Shown one piece after another: positions 1 through 6,532 of a stretch of DNA of 9,556 bases (its first letter is position 1; every line of letters begins with the position of its first letter). The notes below the pieces were generated by a model. The model saw only the letters and a program-made list of their open reading frames with translations. It was not told the DNA's origin and searched no databases. Made by a program: the position numbers and the translations under genes. Source of the DNA: JBDTNL01 sp039933785. Lineage in GTDB: Bacteria; Acidobacteriota; Thermoanaerobaculia; Multivoradales; JAGPDF01. Location of the stretch: assembly GCA_039933785.1 (NCBI GenBank), contig JBDTNL010000108.1:1-9556 (forward strand). The letters are read 5' to 3'.

Positions 1-653
1 GCGGCATCGCTCACCTCGAGGAGGACGGCGTTCAGGTCGTCGCTCGAGAGATGCTGCCCGGCGTCCTGTGCCAGGCGAGAGAGCGTGGACTTGCCCGCTC
101 CAGAGGCGCCGTAACAGACCACCGCCGCTGCTGTCCCTTCGCTGGACGACGATGGAACGATGCCGGTGCTGTGCAGAAGGACTCCGCCGAGCTCGACGAC
201 GCGGTAGGCCACCAGGACGCGAAAGAGGTTCTCGAGCGCGCCATGAAAATAGGCGGGGTCCTCGTTCGAGGTCCACAGACCGGCGCCGAGAGAGCCGCCA
301 TTGCGCCACTCCAGTCGGGCCATGAGGTCGACGCCAGCGAGGCGCACGGCGTCCTCGGTGCAATCGCGGTCGAGCGTGAGCTCGAAGCCACGCAGGTCGA
401 ATTCGAGCCATTCTCCGGGCGACAGTCGGAAGACCCGGCAGCGCACCGCGATCGGGCCGCCGGTTCCGCCCGACGGACGGGCGAAGCCCTGATAGCGCTC
501 GCGCAGAAACCTCGCCTGGTCGGCGGACAGTCCGGAAAAGCCGTACGGGCCCCCGGCGAGATCGACCACCAGCTCGTCGCCGCCGAAGGACTCGCCCGCC
601 ATGCGGGCAGGAAACAGGTCGGGATGGGTGAGGAAGCGCTCGCCGAAGCTCAT
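1..653 (-). CDS. HPr kinase/phosphorylase-like (HprK-related) P-loop protein, 3' end outside window
   Basis: I translated this frame directly. It starts at ATG 653-651 and stays open for 217 codons to the left edge, so the C-terminus is missing. A Walker A P-loop GASGAGKST lies at residues 182-190. It is preceded by ENLFRVLVAYRVVELGGVLLH (about 141-161, shown here only as a landmark) with His161, and followed by SSDDL at 203-207. That order (helix, LLHS, P-loop, SDD) is the layout of the C-terminal kinase domain of HPr kinase/phosphorylase and its relatives. The first 130 or so residues do not resemble the classical HprK N-terminal domain, so this is a relative rather than true HprK of the PTS. 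Such proteins are presumed to phosphorylate a protein or small molecule; the substrate here is unknown. The ATG overlaps the TGA of the upstream nucleotidyltransferase (ATGA), which implies translational coupling. Family assignment is good; function is inferred. Confidence 0.85.
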   Translation of the reverse strand, partial: MSFGERFLTHPDLFPARMAGESFGGDELVVDLAGGPYGFSGLSADQARFLRERYQGFARPSGGTGGPIAVRCRVFRLSPGEWLEFDLRGFELTLDRDCTEDAVRLAGVDLMARLEWRNGGSLGAGLWTSNEDPAYFHGALENLFRVLVAYRVVELGGVLLHSTGIVPSSSSEGTAAAVVCYGASGAGKSTLSRLAQDAGQHLSSDDLNAVLLEVSDA

Positions 654-1099
654 GCCGGACGGTGCTTTTCCAACAACTCGAGATCCAGGAGGTCGCGCAG
701 TCGGCCAGCGGCCTGCTTGTTCTTGATCAGCGCCGAGCGTGAGATCACGAGAACCGCAACGTCGCCCAACTGCAACGGTTGGGCGCCCCTTGCCGCCTCT
801 TCGAAATCGACTCCGCTTAGCTGATTCAGGACATCGATCCGATAGGGCGCCACGCCCATCTGGAAGACCACTCCAGGGGCGCAGAGATCCTCGACGGTGA
901 GGTCGTCGAGCGGTGCGCCGAACTCGGCCAAGGCGGCGTGGACTCGCGCGGCGTTTCCGGCGGCGGGATCGACGAACAGATCGAGGTCACCGGTTGCGCG
1001 TGGCTCGGCGTAGAAGCTGACGGCGTGCGCGCCGACCAGGAGAAAACGGACGTCAAGGGCGCAGAACGTGCGCAATAAATCGAGGGCGTCCCGATTCAC
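650..1099 (-). CDS. Small nucleotidyltransferase (MNT/DUF6036-like)
   Basis: This 149-residue protein has the core of a minimal nucleotidyltransferase fold. LVGAHAV sits at residues 21-27, followed by RATGDLDLFV at 34-43, which carries the metal-binding pair Asp38 and Asp40. A likely third carboxylate is Asp89 in YRIDVLN. The C-terminal KNKQAAGRLRDLLDLELL pattern (about 126-143) is typical of short stand-alone nucleotidyltransferases, including those in toxin-antitoxin-like pairs. The start is GTG at 1099, with GGAAGG seven nucleotides upstream inside the preceding gene. It overlaps the 3' end of the peptidase ORF by 47 nt and ends in an ATGA overlap with the HPr-kinase-like gene. The protein probably transfers a nucleotide to an unknown acceptor. 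It is clearly shorter than the nucleotidyltransferases I recall from PqqD/HPr-kinase clusters, so it may be a separate paired module carried inside this operon. Confidence 0.85.
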   Translation of the reverse strand: MNRDALDLLRTFCALDVRFLLVGAHAVSFYAEPRATGDLDLFVDPAAGNAARVHAALAEFGAPLDDLTVEDLCAPGVVFQMGVAPYRIDVLNQLSGVDFEEAARGAQPLQLGDVAVLVISRSALIKNKQAAGRLRDLLDLELLEKHRPA

Positions 1100-1253
1100 C
1101 AGGTAGCCTTCCCGAAAGCTCGAAACACTCGACCGAGATGTCCCAGACCAGCGCCACCCGACGCTCGGCGCCGACCTTGGACCAGAACTCCCGATCGAAG
1201 GATGGATCGGGCTCGGTGAGTGTGGTGCGACGCGCGGTGACTGTTCGTTTCAC
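1053..1253 (-). other. Putative nucleotidyltransferase-partner module, with possible internal GTG start
   Basis: These are residues 166-231 of the peptidase ORF. The segment begins VKRTVTARRTTL, contains FDREFWSKVGAERRVALVW (183-202), and ends with a GESGRPRF tail. From memory, small proteins of about 60-90 residues with this pattern (basic start, FDxEFW, a W about twelve residues later, a Gly-rich stretch before a short hydrophobic end) are encoded directly upstream of short nucleotidyltransferases. GTG at 1253-1251 would give a 66-residue protein of exactly that form, though no good ribosome binding site precedes it. It may be a true domain fusion or an in-frame overlapping gene read from the internal start. 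It contains no recognised catalytic motif. Confidence 0.45.
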
Positions 1254-1748
1254 TGACTCGAGGATAGCAAACGGAGGGCTCGCTCGAAGCATCAAAGCCG
1301 CCCCCAAGCGCCGTCCGAGATGGGCCACAAAGCGCCCCCAGGAGCGTACCCTGCGGAGCCTGTCGTCGTCGGTGAGCTCGACGCGCCCGAGGACCCTCGA
1401 CTTGGGTACCGGGCGGTCGGGCAGTGAAGCGCCGTCGGCCTGAGTCCAGAGTCCCCAGGCACTGATGGGGCGAGCGAGACGGAGCGGCCCCCATCCGATG
1501 ACGCGGTGCATCGTGAGCGGCGCATCGCCGGAGGTGGCGTCCTCCGGCTCGGCGGCCAGGAAGGCGACCACGTCCCCCGGCCAGTAGCGCCGCATCGGAC
1601 GCACGGTGACCAGATCGCCGTCCCGGAGCACAGGCGTCATACAAGAACCGGCCACGCGCACGCGCAGGGGGTCCGTCGCGCCGAGCGCCCGGAGAGCTCG
1701 GATCATTTCGGGCCGTGTGCCCGGCGCGCGATCGGGCGAGGTCTGCAC
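1053..1748 (-). CDS. S24/S26 signal-peptidase-like protein with fused C-terminal partner module
   Basis: A 231-residue ORF. The N-terminal half has the box B-like motif VAGSCMTPVLRDGDLV (residues 32-47), then YWPGDVVAF (55-63) and TMHRVIGW (79-86), the order seen in LexA/signal-peptidase-like folds. The residue just before the conserved Met is Cys36 (codon TGT), where the family normally has the nucleophilic Ser. His81 lies in HRV, as in ER/SipW-type signal peptidases that use a His base. No clear transmembrane anchor is visible. From about residue 166 the sequence changes character and resembles the short proteins encoded just upstream of DUF6036-type nucleotidyltransferases, with no stop codon between the two parts. 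The GTG start at 1748 is preceded at 6 nt by TAGAAT; an alternative is ATG at 1706. It is first in the minus-strand operon and diverges from the GT-C gene with a 27 bp gap. Proteolytic activity is inferred, not shown. Confidence 0.75.
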   Translation of the reverse strand: MQTSPDRAPGTRPEMIRALRALGATDPLRVRVAGSCMTPVLRDGDLVTVRPMRRYWPGDVVAFLAAEPEDATSGDAPLTMHRVIGWGPLRLARPISAWGLWTQADGASLPDRPVPKSRVLGRVELTDDDRLRRVRSWGRFVAHLGRRLGAALMLRASPPFAILESVKRTVTARRTTLTEPDPSFDREFWSKVGAERRVALVWDISVECFELSGRLPGESGRPRFIAHVLRP

Positions 1749-1754
1749 CTCTCC

Positions 1755-1760
1755 ATTCTA
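1755..1760 (-). promoter_or_regulatory. Putative -10 element (TAGAAT) for the peptidase operon
   Basis: On the minus strand TAGAAT (five of six matches to TATAAT) ends exactly 6 nt before the GTG start at 1748. That spacing puts the transcription start at or next to the start codon, as in leaderless genes. The GGAGAG between them is too close to the GTG to be a normal Shine-Dalgarno. I see no good -35 box. It lies in the 27 bp gap between divergent genes. Confidence 0.4.
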
Positions 1761-1766
1761 GAGGAG
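1761..1766 (+). promoter_or_regulatory. Shine-Dalgarno GAGGAG that fixes the GT-C gene start
   Basis: GAGGAG lies 9 nt upstream of GTG 1776 and supports that start. The reading frame is open upstream as far as 1506, but that extension runs antisense through the peptidase gene and encodes a polar Arg/His-rich stretch unlike a membrane protein N-terminus. Confidence 0.7.
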
Positions 1767-1775
1767 CCGCGCCCG

Positions 1776-3635
1776 GTGCGGCTGCTAGGATCGCTGGCCT
1801 CCGTGGTGTACCTGCTCGTTCGATCCGGCCAGCTCGCGCTGTTGTGCGCGGCCTTCTGGGGCACCGGTCGGTTCGCCGCCGTGCTCCTCCGTCCCTTCTG
1901 GCCGTCGGGATGCGGTCTCGCGGACCGTGTGGCCCTGGGCATGGGCGTCTGGATGGCCTACGTCTTCGTCCTCGCCGCGAGTTCGGCGGTGGGCGTGGTT
2001 TCACTGCTCGCGCCGCTGGCGGGAGCTCTCGGGTGGCTGGCACTGTGGGGCGTTCGGCGGCTGCGGATCAGGCTTCCCTCCCTCCCAATCGCCGAGACCC
2101 TCTGCGCCGCTGGGTTCGCGCTGGTGCTCGGCGGACTGCTCATCCGCGCCGCCTACCCATCGGTGGCGTGGGACGCCGCGGTTTACCACCTGACGCTGCC
2201 GAAGCTAATGCTGCAACAGGGCGGATTCGCCCACATCGGACGAAACTTCCAATCGTTCTGGCCGGTCAATACGGAGCTGCTCTACGCGGTGGCGCTCGCC
2301 TGGGGTGGCCCCGGGCTCGCGTCGATGATGCATTGGGCGTGCGGCGCGTTGCTGATGGGCGCCTTCGTGCGCACGGCGCGTCGCTATGGATCGAGCCCGG
2401 CGGCGACCGCGGTCGGAGCTGCGCTGTTGCTGGGCAATCAGATCGTGCTCAACGAGATGGGTATGGCGTATGTCGACCTGACGTTCGCCCTGATGTTCTT
2501 TCTGGCGTTTGCAGCGGTTCTCCGTGCTCTGGACGGCGAGGAAGCGGGGAGGAATCTCCTCTGGGCGGGAGTGCTCTGCGGCCTCTTGTGCGGCGTCAAG
2601 CTGACCGGCGTGCTGGCATGCGTGGCGATCGGCGGGCTCTGGGTGCTCGGAGGCTGGGGGGCAGGCCGACCGGCTCGCGAAGTGGCTGGCGGTGTGCTCA
2701 GGCTTGCTCTGCCGGCGATGCTTCTACTGGCGCCTTGGCTGGTGCGGCTCTGGCACGAGACCGGAAATCCAATCTATCCGTTCGCGTTTCCGCGGCTGGG
2801 CGGCGTCGAGTGGAGCTCGACTCTGGCCGGGGAGCTCCGTGCGTATCGCGATGCCACCGGCATGGGACGGAGCGGACTCGACTTCCTCTTGCTGCCGCTG
2901 CGGGTCTTGCTGTCTTCGTTCACCGGCTTGGGCGGCTTTGACGGGGCGATCAGTCCGCTCTGGCTGGCAGCGCTTCCAGCGGGGCTCTGGGCGTCGCGCG
3001 CGAGCCCGTTGGCCCGGCGCTCGTTGGGTGCGGCGGCGCTCTACTTTGCCGGGTGGGCGGTGATCACGCAGCACATGCGCTTCCTGATTACGATTCTGCC
3101 GCTCCTGGCGCTCGCTTCGACGGTGGCGCTCGATCGCGGCCTCGCGAACCTCGCGGAGCACCGGCGGCGGATGGCGCAGAGGGTCGCGTGCTTGGCGGCG
3201 GCGACCATCGTGCTGGTCGCTGGCTGGGACGACCTGCGAGTCGCCGGACGCGATGCGGCGCTCATCGCGCGCCACGGCTTCGAGCTCGAGCGGCTTTTGG
3301 TGCCGCCGGTCTACCGTTTCCTCGACCAGTCGACGCCTCGCGAGTCGAAGGTGCTCTTCTTGAACACCAACAAGGGTTTCTACTGCAATCGTGAGTTCGT
3401 CGCCGACGCGGTCTTCCAATCGTCGCAGATTGCCGACTGGCTGCGTCCGTTGGCCGACAAGAGCGCGGTCCTGGGCGAGCTTCATGCGGCGGGCATCACG
3501 CACATCCTGTTCGAAGACGTCGATTGGGGCATTCGTTATCCACCGGCGCTGATCGAGCTCTTGGCGGACCCCGCCCTGGCCCAGCCGGTCTACCGCTCAG
3601 ACGATCGGCGGTTCACCGTCCTGGAGGTGCGATGA
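1776..3635 (+). CDS. GT-C-type polytopic membrane glycosyltransferase-like protein (GT39/ArnT-like)
   Basis: A 619-residue protein with many hydrophobic segments through roughly residue 530 and a soluble C-terminal tail of about 80-90 residues. The N-terminal helix is followed by a first large loop holding WDAAVYHLTLPKL (132-144), where the acidic residue after Trp matches the loop-1 Asp typical of GT-C enzymes using lipid-linked sugars. Further landmarks are NTELLYAVAL (165-174), AYVDLTFALMFFLAF (231-245) and GVKLTG (273-278). The C-terminal part (VLFLNTNKGFYCNREF, then ITHILFEDVDW) resembles the extracytoplasmic domain of such proteins. It probably acts in the inner membrane, moving a sugar from a polyprenyl carrier to a glycan, lipid or protein; donor and acceptor cannot be read from the sequence. 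GTG 1776 with GAGGAG is the chosen start. It ends in ATGA, overlapping the RuBisCO-like gene, so they are co-translated. Confidence 0.8.
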   Translation: MRLLGSLASVVYLLVRSGQLALLCAAFWGTGRFAAVLLRPFWPSGCGLADRVALGMGVWMAYVFVLAASSAVGVVSLLAPLAGALGWLALWGVRRLRIRLPSLPIAETLCAAGFALVLGGLLIRAAYPSVAWDAAVYHLTLPKLMLQQGGFAHIGRNFQSFWPVNTELLYAVALAWGGPGLASMMHWACGALLMGAFVRTARRYGSSPAATAVGAALLLGNQIVLNEMGMAYVDLTFALMFFLAFAAVLRALDGEEAGRNLLWAGVLCGLLCGVKLTGVLACVAIGGLWVLGGWGAGRPAREVAGGVLRLALPAMLLLAPWLVRLWHETGNPIYPFAFPRLGGVEWSSTLAGELRAYRDATGMGRSGLDFLLLPLRVLLSSFTGLGGFDGAISPLWLAALPAGLWASRASPLARRSLGAAALYFAGWAVITQHMRFLITILPLLALASTVALDRGLANLAEHRRRMAQRVACLAAATIVLVAGWDDLRVAGRDAALIARHGFELERLLVPPVYRFLDQSTPRESKVLFLNTNKGFYCNREFVADAVFQSSQIADWLRPLADKSAVLGELHAAGITHILFEDVDWGIRYPPALIELLADPALAQPVYRSDDRRFTVLEVR

Positions 3636-4735
3636 GCTTCATCGAGGCGGTGTACGAACTGCGCGCCCGGACGCCGGTCGAGGCACGGCGGCTGGCCCTT
3701 GCGGTCGCTCGTGAGCAGACTCTCGAGGCAGTTCCCGGACTGGCGCCGGCGGCTCTCGAGGCGGCGTTGCTCGGACGGGTCGAGAGCCTCGAACGCAAGG
3801 CGGCGGGGAGGTACACGGCGACCCTGCTCTACTCCGAGGCGCTGATCGGAGGGGTCGGAGGAGTCGGTTCGCTGGTGAACCTTTTGTTTGGCAACGTTTC
3901 ACTCTTCGGCGGCGTTCGCCTGGCCGACGTGCGTTGGCCACGGTCACTGCTCGATCGCTTTCCGGGTCCGGCCTTCGGACTCGAGGGTCTGCGTGCTGAA
4001 ACGGGAGTGCGGGGTCGCGCGCTCCTTTGCGCGATCCTCAAGCCCGTCGGTCTCACTGCGCGCGCGCTGGCGCGGCAGGCGCGTGCGCTGGCTCTTGCCG
4101 GCATCGACGTGATCAAGGACGATCACAACCTCGCGGATCAGGCGTCCGCGCCGTTTGCGGACCGCGTGCGATGGGTGCAGGATGCCATCGCCGCCGCCAA
4201 CGCCAGGACTGGCCGGAGCTGTCTTTACCTGCCGCATCTGTCTGGGGGCGGATCGGTGCTCGTCGAACGCGTGGAGCTCCTGCACGAGTCGGGTATTCGC
4301 GGCGTGCTGATCGCGCCGTTGCTGCTCGGTTGGGAGACGACGGCGGCCCTGGCCGCGGAATCGGGCCTGTTGTTGCTGGCGCACCCGACGACCAGCGGCG
4401 TGTTCTTTGGACGCCAGCACGGTGTCGCGCGCGAGGTTCTCTTCGGCGAGCTTCTGCGCATCGCCGGCGCCGATGGAGTGATCTTTCCCAATGCTGGCGG
4501 ACGCTTTCCGGTGCCGATCGCTTCCTGCCGAGAAGTAACCACTCGACTGCGCGCGCCGCGCGGCGATCTGCGGCCGTCGTTCCCCGCGCCCGGCGGCGGC
4601 ATGGACGTAAAGCGGGTGGCCCGCTGGCGGAGAGTCTATGGCGACGACACGCTCTTCCTGCTCGGGAGTGCGTTGCTGAAGGAGCCCGACCTCGGCGGCG
4701 CGGTCGCCGCCTTGCTCCAGGTGGTCGAGGCGTAA
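3632..4735 (+). CDS. RuBisCO-like protein (form IV large-subunit homologue)
   Basis: A 367-residue protein with the RuBisCO large-subunit fold signature in order: RVESLER (49-55), FGNVSL (86-91), PGPAFGLEGLR (111-121), LLCAILKPVGLT (131-142), GIDVIKDDHNLADQ (157-170), LLLLAHPTTSGVF (246-258), DGVIFPNAGGRF (281-292) and PAPGGGMDV (318-326). Lys137 corresponds to K175 and Lys162/Asp164 to K201/D203, but the residue matching E204 is His165, and the loop-6 region has no Lys equivalent to K334. CO2 fixation is therefore not expected. Known RLPs act on enolisable sugar phosphates, in methionine salvage (enolase or 1,3-isomerase) and apionate breakdown (decarboxylases); this protein's substrate is unknown. 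ATG 3632 has GGAGG 4 nt upstream and overlaps the preceding stop, so the longer frame from 3524 is not the real start. Length fits the short RLP branch. No methionine-salvage or apionate gene is nearby; both neighbours are membrane proteins of GT-C type. Confidence 0.92.
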   Translation: MSFIEAVYELRARTPVEARRLALAVAREQTLEAVPGLAPAALEAALLGRVESLERKAAGRYTATLLYSEALIGGVGGVGSLVNLLFGNVSLFGGVRLADVRWPRSLLDRFPGPAFGLEGLRAETGVRGRALLCAILKPVGLTARALARQARALALAGIDVIKDDHNLADQASAPFADRVRWVQDAIAAANARTGRSCLYLPHLSGGGSVLVERVELLHESGIRGVLIAPLLLGWETTAALAAESGLLLLAHPTTSGVFFGRQHGVAREVLFGELLRIAGADGVIFPNAGGRFPVPIASCREVTTRLRAPRGDLRPSFPAPGGGMDVKRVARWRRVYGDDTLFLLGSALLKEPDLGGAVAALLQVVEA

Positions 4736-4738
4736 CGA

Positions 4739-6532
4739 GTGGAAGTGAAGAAGCCCGCGGGCGACTCGCGCCGCGCGATGCTCGAAGTCGTGGCGGTGGC
4801 GCTCGGGTTCCTGGCGCTCACGCTGTTCGATCTCCGGCCGATCGGCCGGTTGTTCGCGACCCATCTCGCCCCCGACGACGGCGATCCGCTGCTCGTGGTC
4901 TACATCCTCGAGTGGGTGAAGCGGCAGATCGTGCTGGGCTTGCCCGATCTGTGGAACGCGAACTTCTTCTTTCCTTCCCATGGCGTGCTGGCGCTCTCGG
5001 ATCACCTGCTGGCTCCCGCGGCGCAAGCTCTTCTGCTGTCGCCTTTTCTGTCCACTCCGGTCGCGGGCTACAACGCGCTGCTAATTTTCGCCTTCGTGGG
5101 CTCGGGGACGGCGACGTTCTGGGTGGCCCGGCAGTGCGGCTGCGGGCGATGGGCGGCGCTGATCGCGGCGGCGATCTTCACCTTCTCGCCGTTTCGCTGG
5201 CATCACCTGAACCATCTGCAGGTACTGACCGCGCAGTGGGTGCCGCTGACGCTGTGGCTGGGCCACCGTCTGCTCGCGGCGCCGACCGTTCGCCACGCCA
5301 CGCCGTTTCTGGCGGCGTACCTGCTCAATCTCTCGAGCGGTTGCTATATCGCCTACATGATTCACCTGCCGCTTGGGGTGCTGCTCGTGGCGCATGCGAT
5401 GCGCGATGGGCGGGCACTGCTCTCTTGGCGAGCGCTACGGACCTTGCTGCCCGTGGCGGCGATCGCCGGAATTTCCGGCGCGGCCCTGTTCATGCCGTAC
5501 GCGCGGGCGGCCAGGGCGATGGAGCTCGAGCGGCAGCCCACGGAAATCGTGGAATTCGGTGCCTCCCTCTCGAGCTACCTGAGCCCTGCCGCCGGTGCGG
5601 GTTGGCTGCCCTTCCCGGTGCGGGACGGCAACGGTGGGCATCCAACTCCCTTCACGCGCATGGAGAATCGGCTGTACGCCGGTGCCGTGGCCACCCTCCT
5701 CTTGCTCGTCGGAGCCTGCGCTTGGAGCTGGCGACAGCGAATCGGCAGTCGTTGGCAGGTGCTTCGAGAGGCTGATCTGTGGTGGCTAGCGCTCATCGTG
5801 TGGACTTTGCTGTCGGTAGTTCTTTCGTTCCCCGCCGGCTACCTCGCGGTGATGCGCTGGATTCCCGGGCTGAGCGCAATGCGCGTGCCCACCCGGTTCT
5901 ATGTCTTCACCTCACTGGGCATCGCGCTGCTCGCGGGGCGTGCCGCGCAGAGCTTGATCGTCCTGCTCCACCGAGTTGCTGCCCAGCGGCTGCTCTTCGC
6001 GCTGGTGCTGGTGCTGACGACATGGGAGCTGACCCCCGACAGGTTTCACTTCGCACCGGTGCCGCCACCCGCGGCGTTGCCTCCGGTCTACACGTGGATT
6101 GCCCAGGCGCCCGAGGTGGGCGCCCTGCTCGAGCTCCCGGTCCGCGCGGATGTCCGCGAGGCGCGCGCCATGTATGCCTCGACGGTGCACTGGAAGCCGA
6201 TCGCCAACGGCTACAGCGGGTTTCTTCCGGCGCCGTTCCGCGAGCTTGTCGAGGGGATCCCCGGACTTCCTGATGGAAAGGGCTTCGAGCTTCTGCGGCA
6301 CATGGGCGTTTCGCACCTGCTGGTGCACGCGTGGGATCGGCGTCTGCGGGTCGCGCGTGATGGCCAGACCGTCGTGGCCTGGCGGCTGGAGCACGAAGGG
6401 CTCGACATGGTCCTGGCGCACGAGGATGGAGCGGATCTGGTCTTCCAGGTCTTGCCGGGTCTCAGGCGAGTGCCTGCAGCAGATCGGCGATCAGATCGTC
6501 GGGGTGCTCGAGGCCGATCGACAACCGGATGA
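4739..6532 (+). CDS. Uncharacterised GT-C-like polytopic membrane protein
   Basis: A 597-residue integral membrane protein, starting at GTG 4739, 3 nt after the RLP stop, with GAGG 8 nt upstream inside the RLP gene. After a short basic N-terminus comes a first helix (about 14-31), then a loop with APDDGDP (44-50) followed by LPDLWNANFFFPSHG (68-82); an acidic loop 1 and a P-containing aromatic stretch are typical of large GT-C-like families. About ten or more hydrophobic segments follow. The soluble C-terminal region includes VGALLELPV, then an HWKPIANGYSGF pattern (Trp, Asn, Gly, Tyr) and GVSHLLVHAW, which recur in this family as I recall it. A transferase role in glycan or lipid modification is inferred. 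The last 22 residues are Arg-rich and lie over the antisense 3' end of the PLP-enzyme gene, so the natural C-terminus was probably near VFQVLPG before the stop was lost. Confidence 0.75.
   Translation: MEVKKPAGDSRRAMLEVVAVALGFLALTLFDLRPIGRLFATHLAPDDGDPLLVVYILEWVKRQIVLGLPDLWNANFFFPSHGVLALSDHLLAPAAQALLLSPFLSTPVAGYNALLIFAFVGSGTATFWVARQCGCGRWAALIAAAIFTFSPFRWHHLNHLQVLTAQWVPLTLWLGHRLLAAPTVRHATPFLAAYLLNLSSGCYIAYMIHLPLGVLLVAHAMRDGRALLSWRALRTLLPVAAIAGISGAALFMPYARAARAMELERQPTEIVEFGASLSSYLSPAAGAGWLPFPVRDGNGGHPTPFTRMENRLYAGAVATLLLLVGACAWSWRQRIGSRWQVLREADLWWLALIVWTLLSVVLSFPAGYLAVMRWIPGLSAMRVPTRFYVFTSLGIALLAGRAAQSLIVLLHRVAAQRLLFALVLVLTTWELTPDRFHFAPVPPPAALPPVYTWIAQAPEVGALLELPVRADVREARAMYASTVHWKPIANGYSGFLPAPFRELVEGIPGLPDGKGFELLRHMGVSHLLVHAWDRRLRVARDGQTVVAWRLEHEGLDMVLAHEDGADLVFQVLPGLRRVPAADRRSDRRGARGRSTTG

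Noticed and set aside
51..824. Plus-strand open frame over the HPr-kinase-like gene
   Set aside because: The minus strand holds the P-loop protein with clear motifs; the plus frame is its shadow.
1506..1775. In-frame N-terminal extension of the GT-C protein
   Set aside because: It runs antisense through the peptidase motifs and is polar. GTG 1776 with GAGGAG gives a normal membrane-protein start.
2724..3503. Minus-strand open frame of 259 codons within the GT-C gene
   Set aside because: It is antisense to a well-supported membrane protein, and its product is Arg/Gln-rich with no motif.
3632..4735. A true CO2-fixing RuBisCO large subunit
   Set aside because: The E204 and loop-6 K334 equivalents are missing, the protein is about 100 residues shorter than form I, and no Calvin-cycle gene is nearby.
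3944..5026. Minus-strand open frame of 360 codons across the RLP/membrane-protein junction
   Set aside because: It is antisense to the conserved RLP motifs, and its composition is polar and repetitive without any domain.
4027..5775. A long plus-strand open frame (582 codons) across the RLP and second membrane protein
   Set aside because: It is out of frame with two clearly recognised genes and encodes an Arg/Gly/Ala-rich low-complexity product, as expected of a shadow frame in GC-rich DNA.
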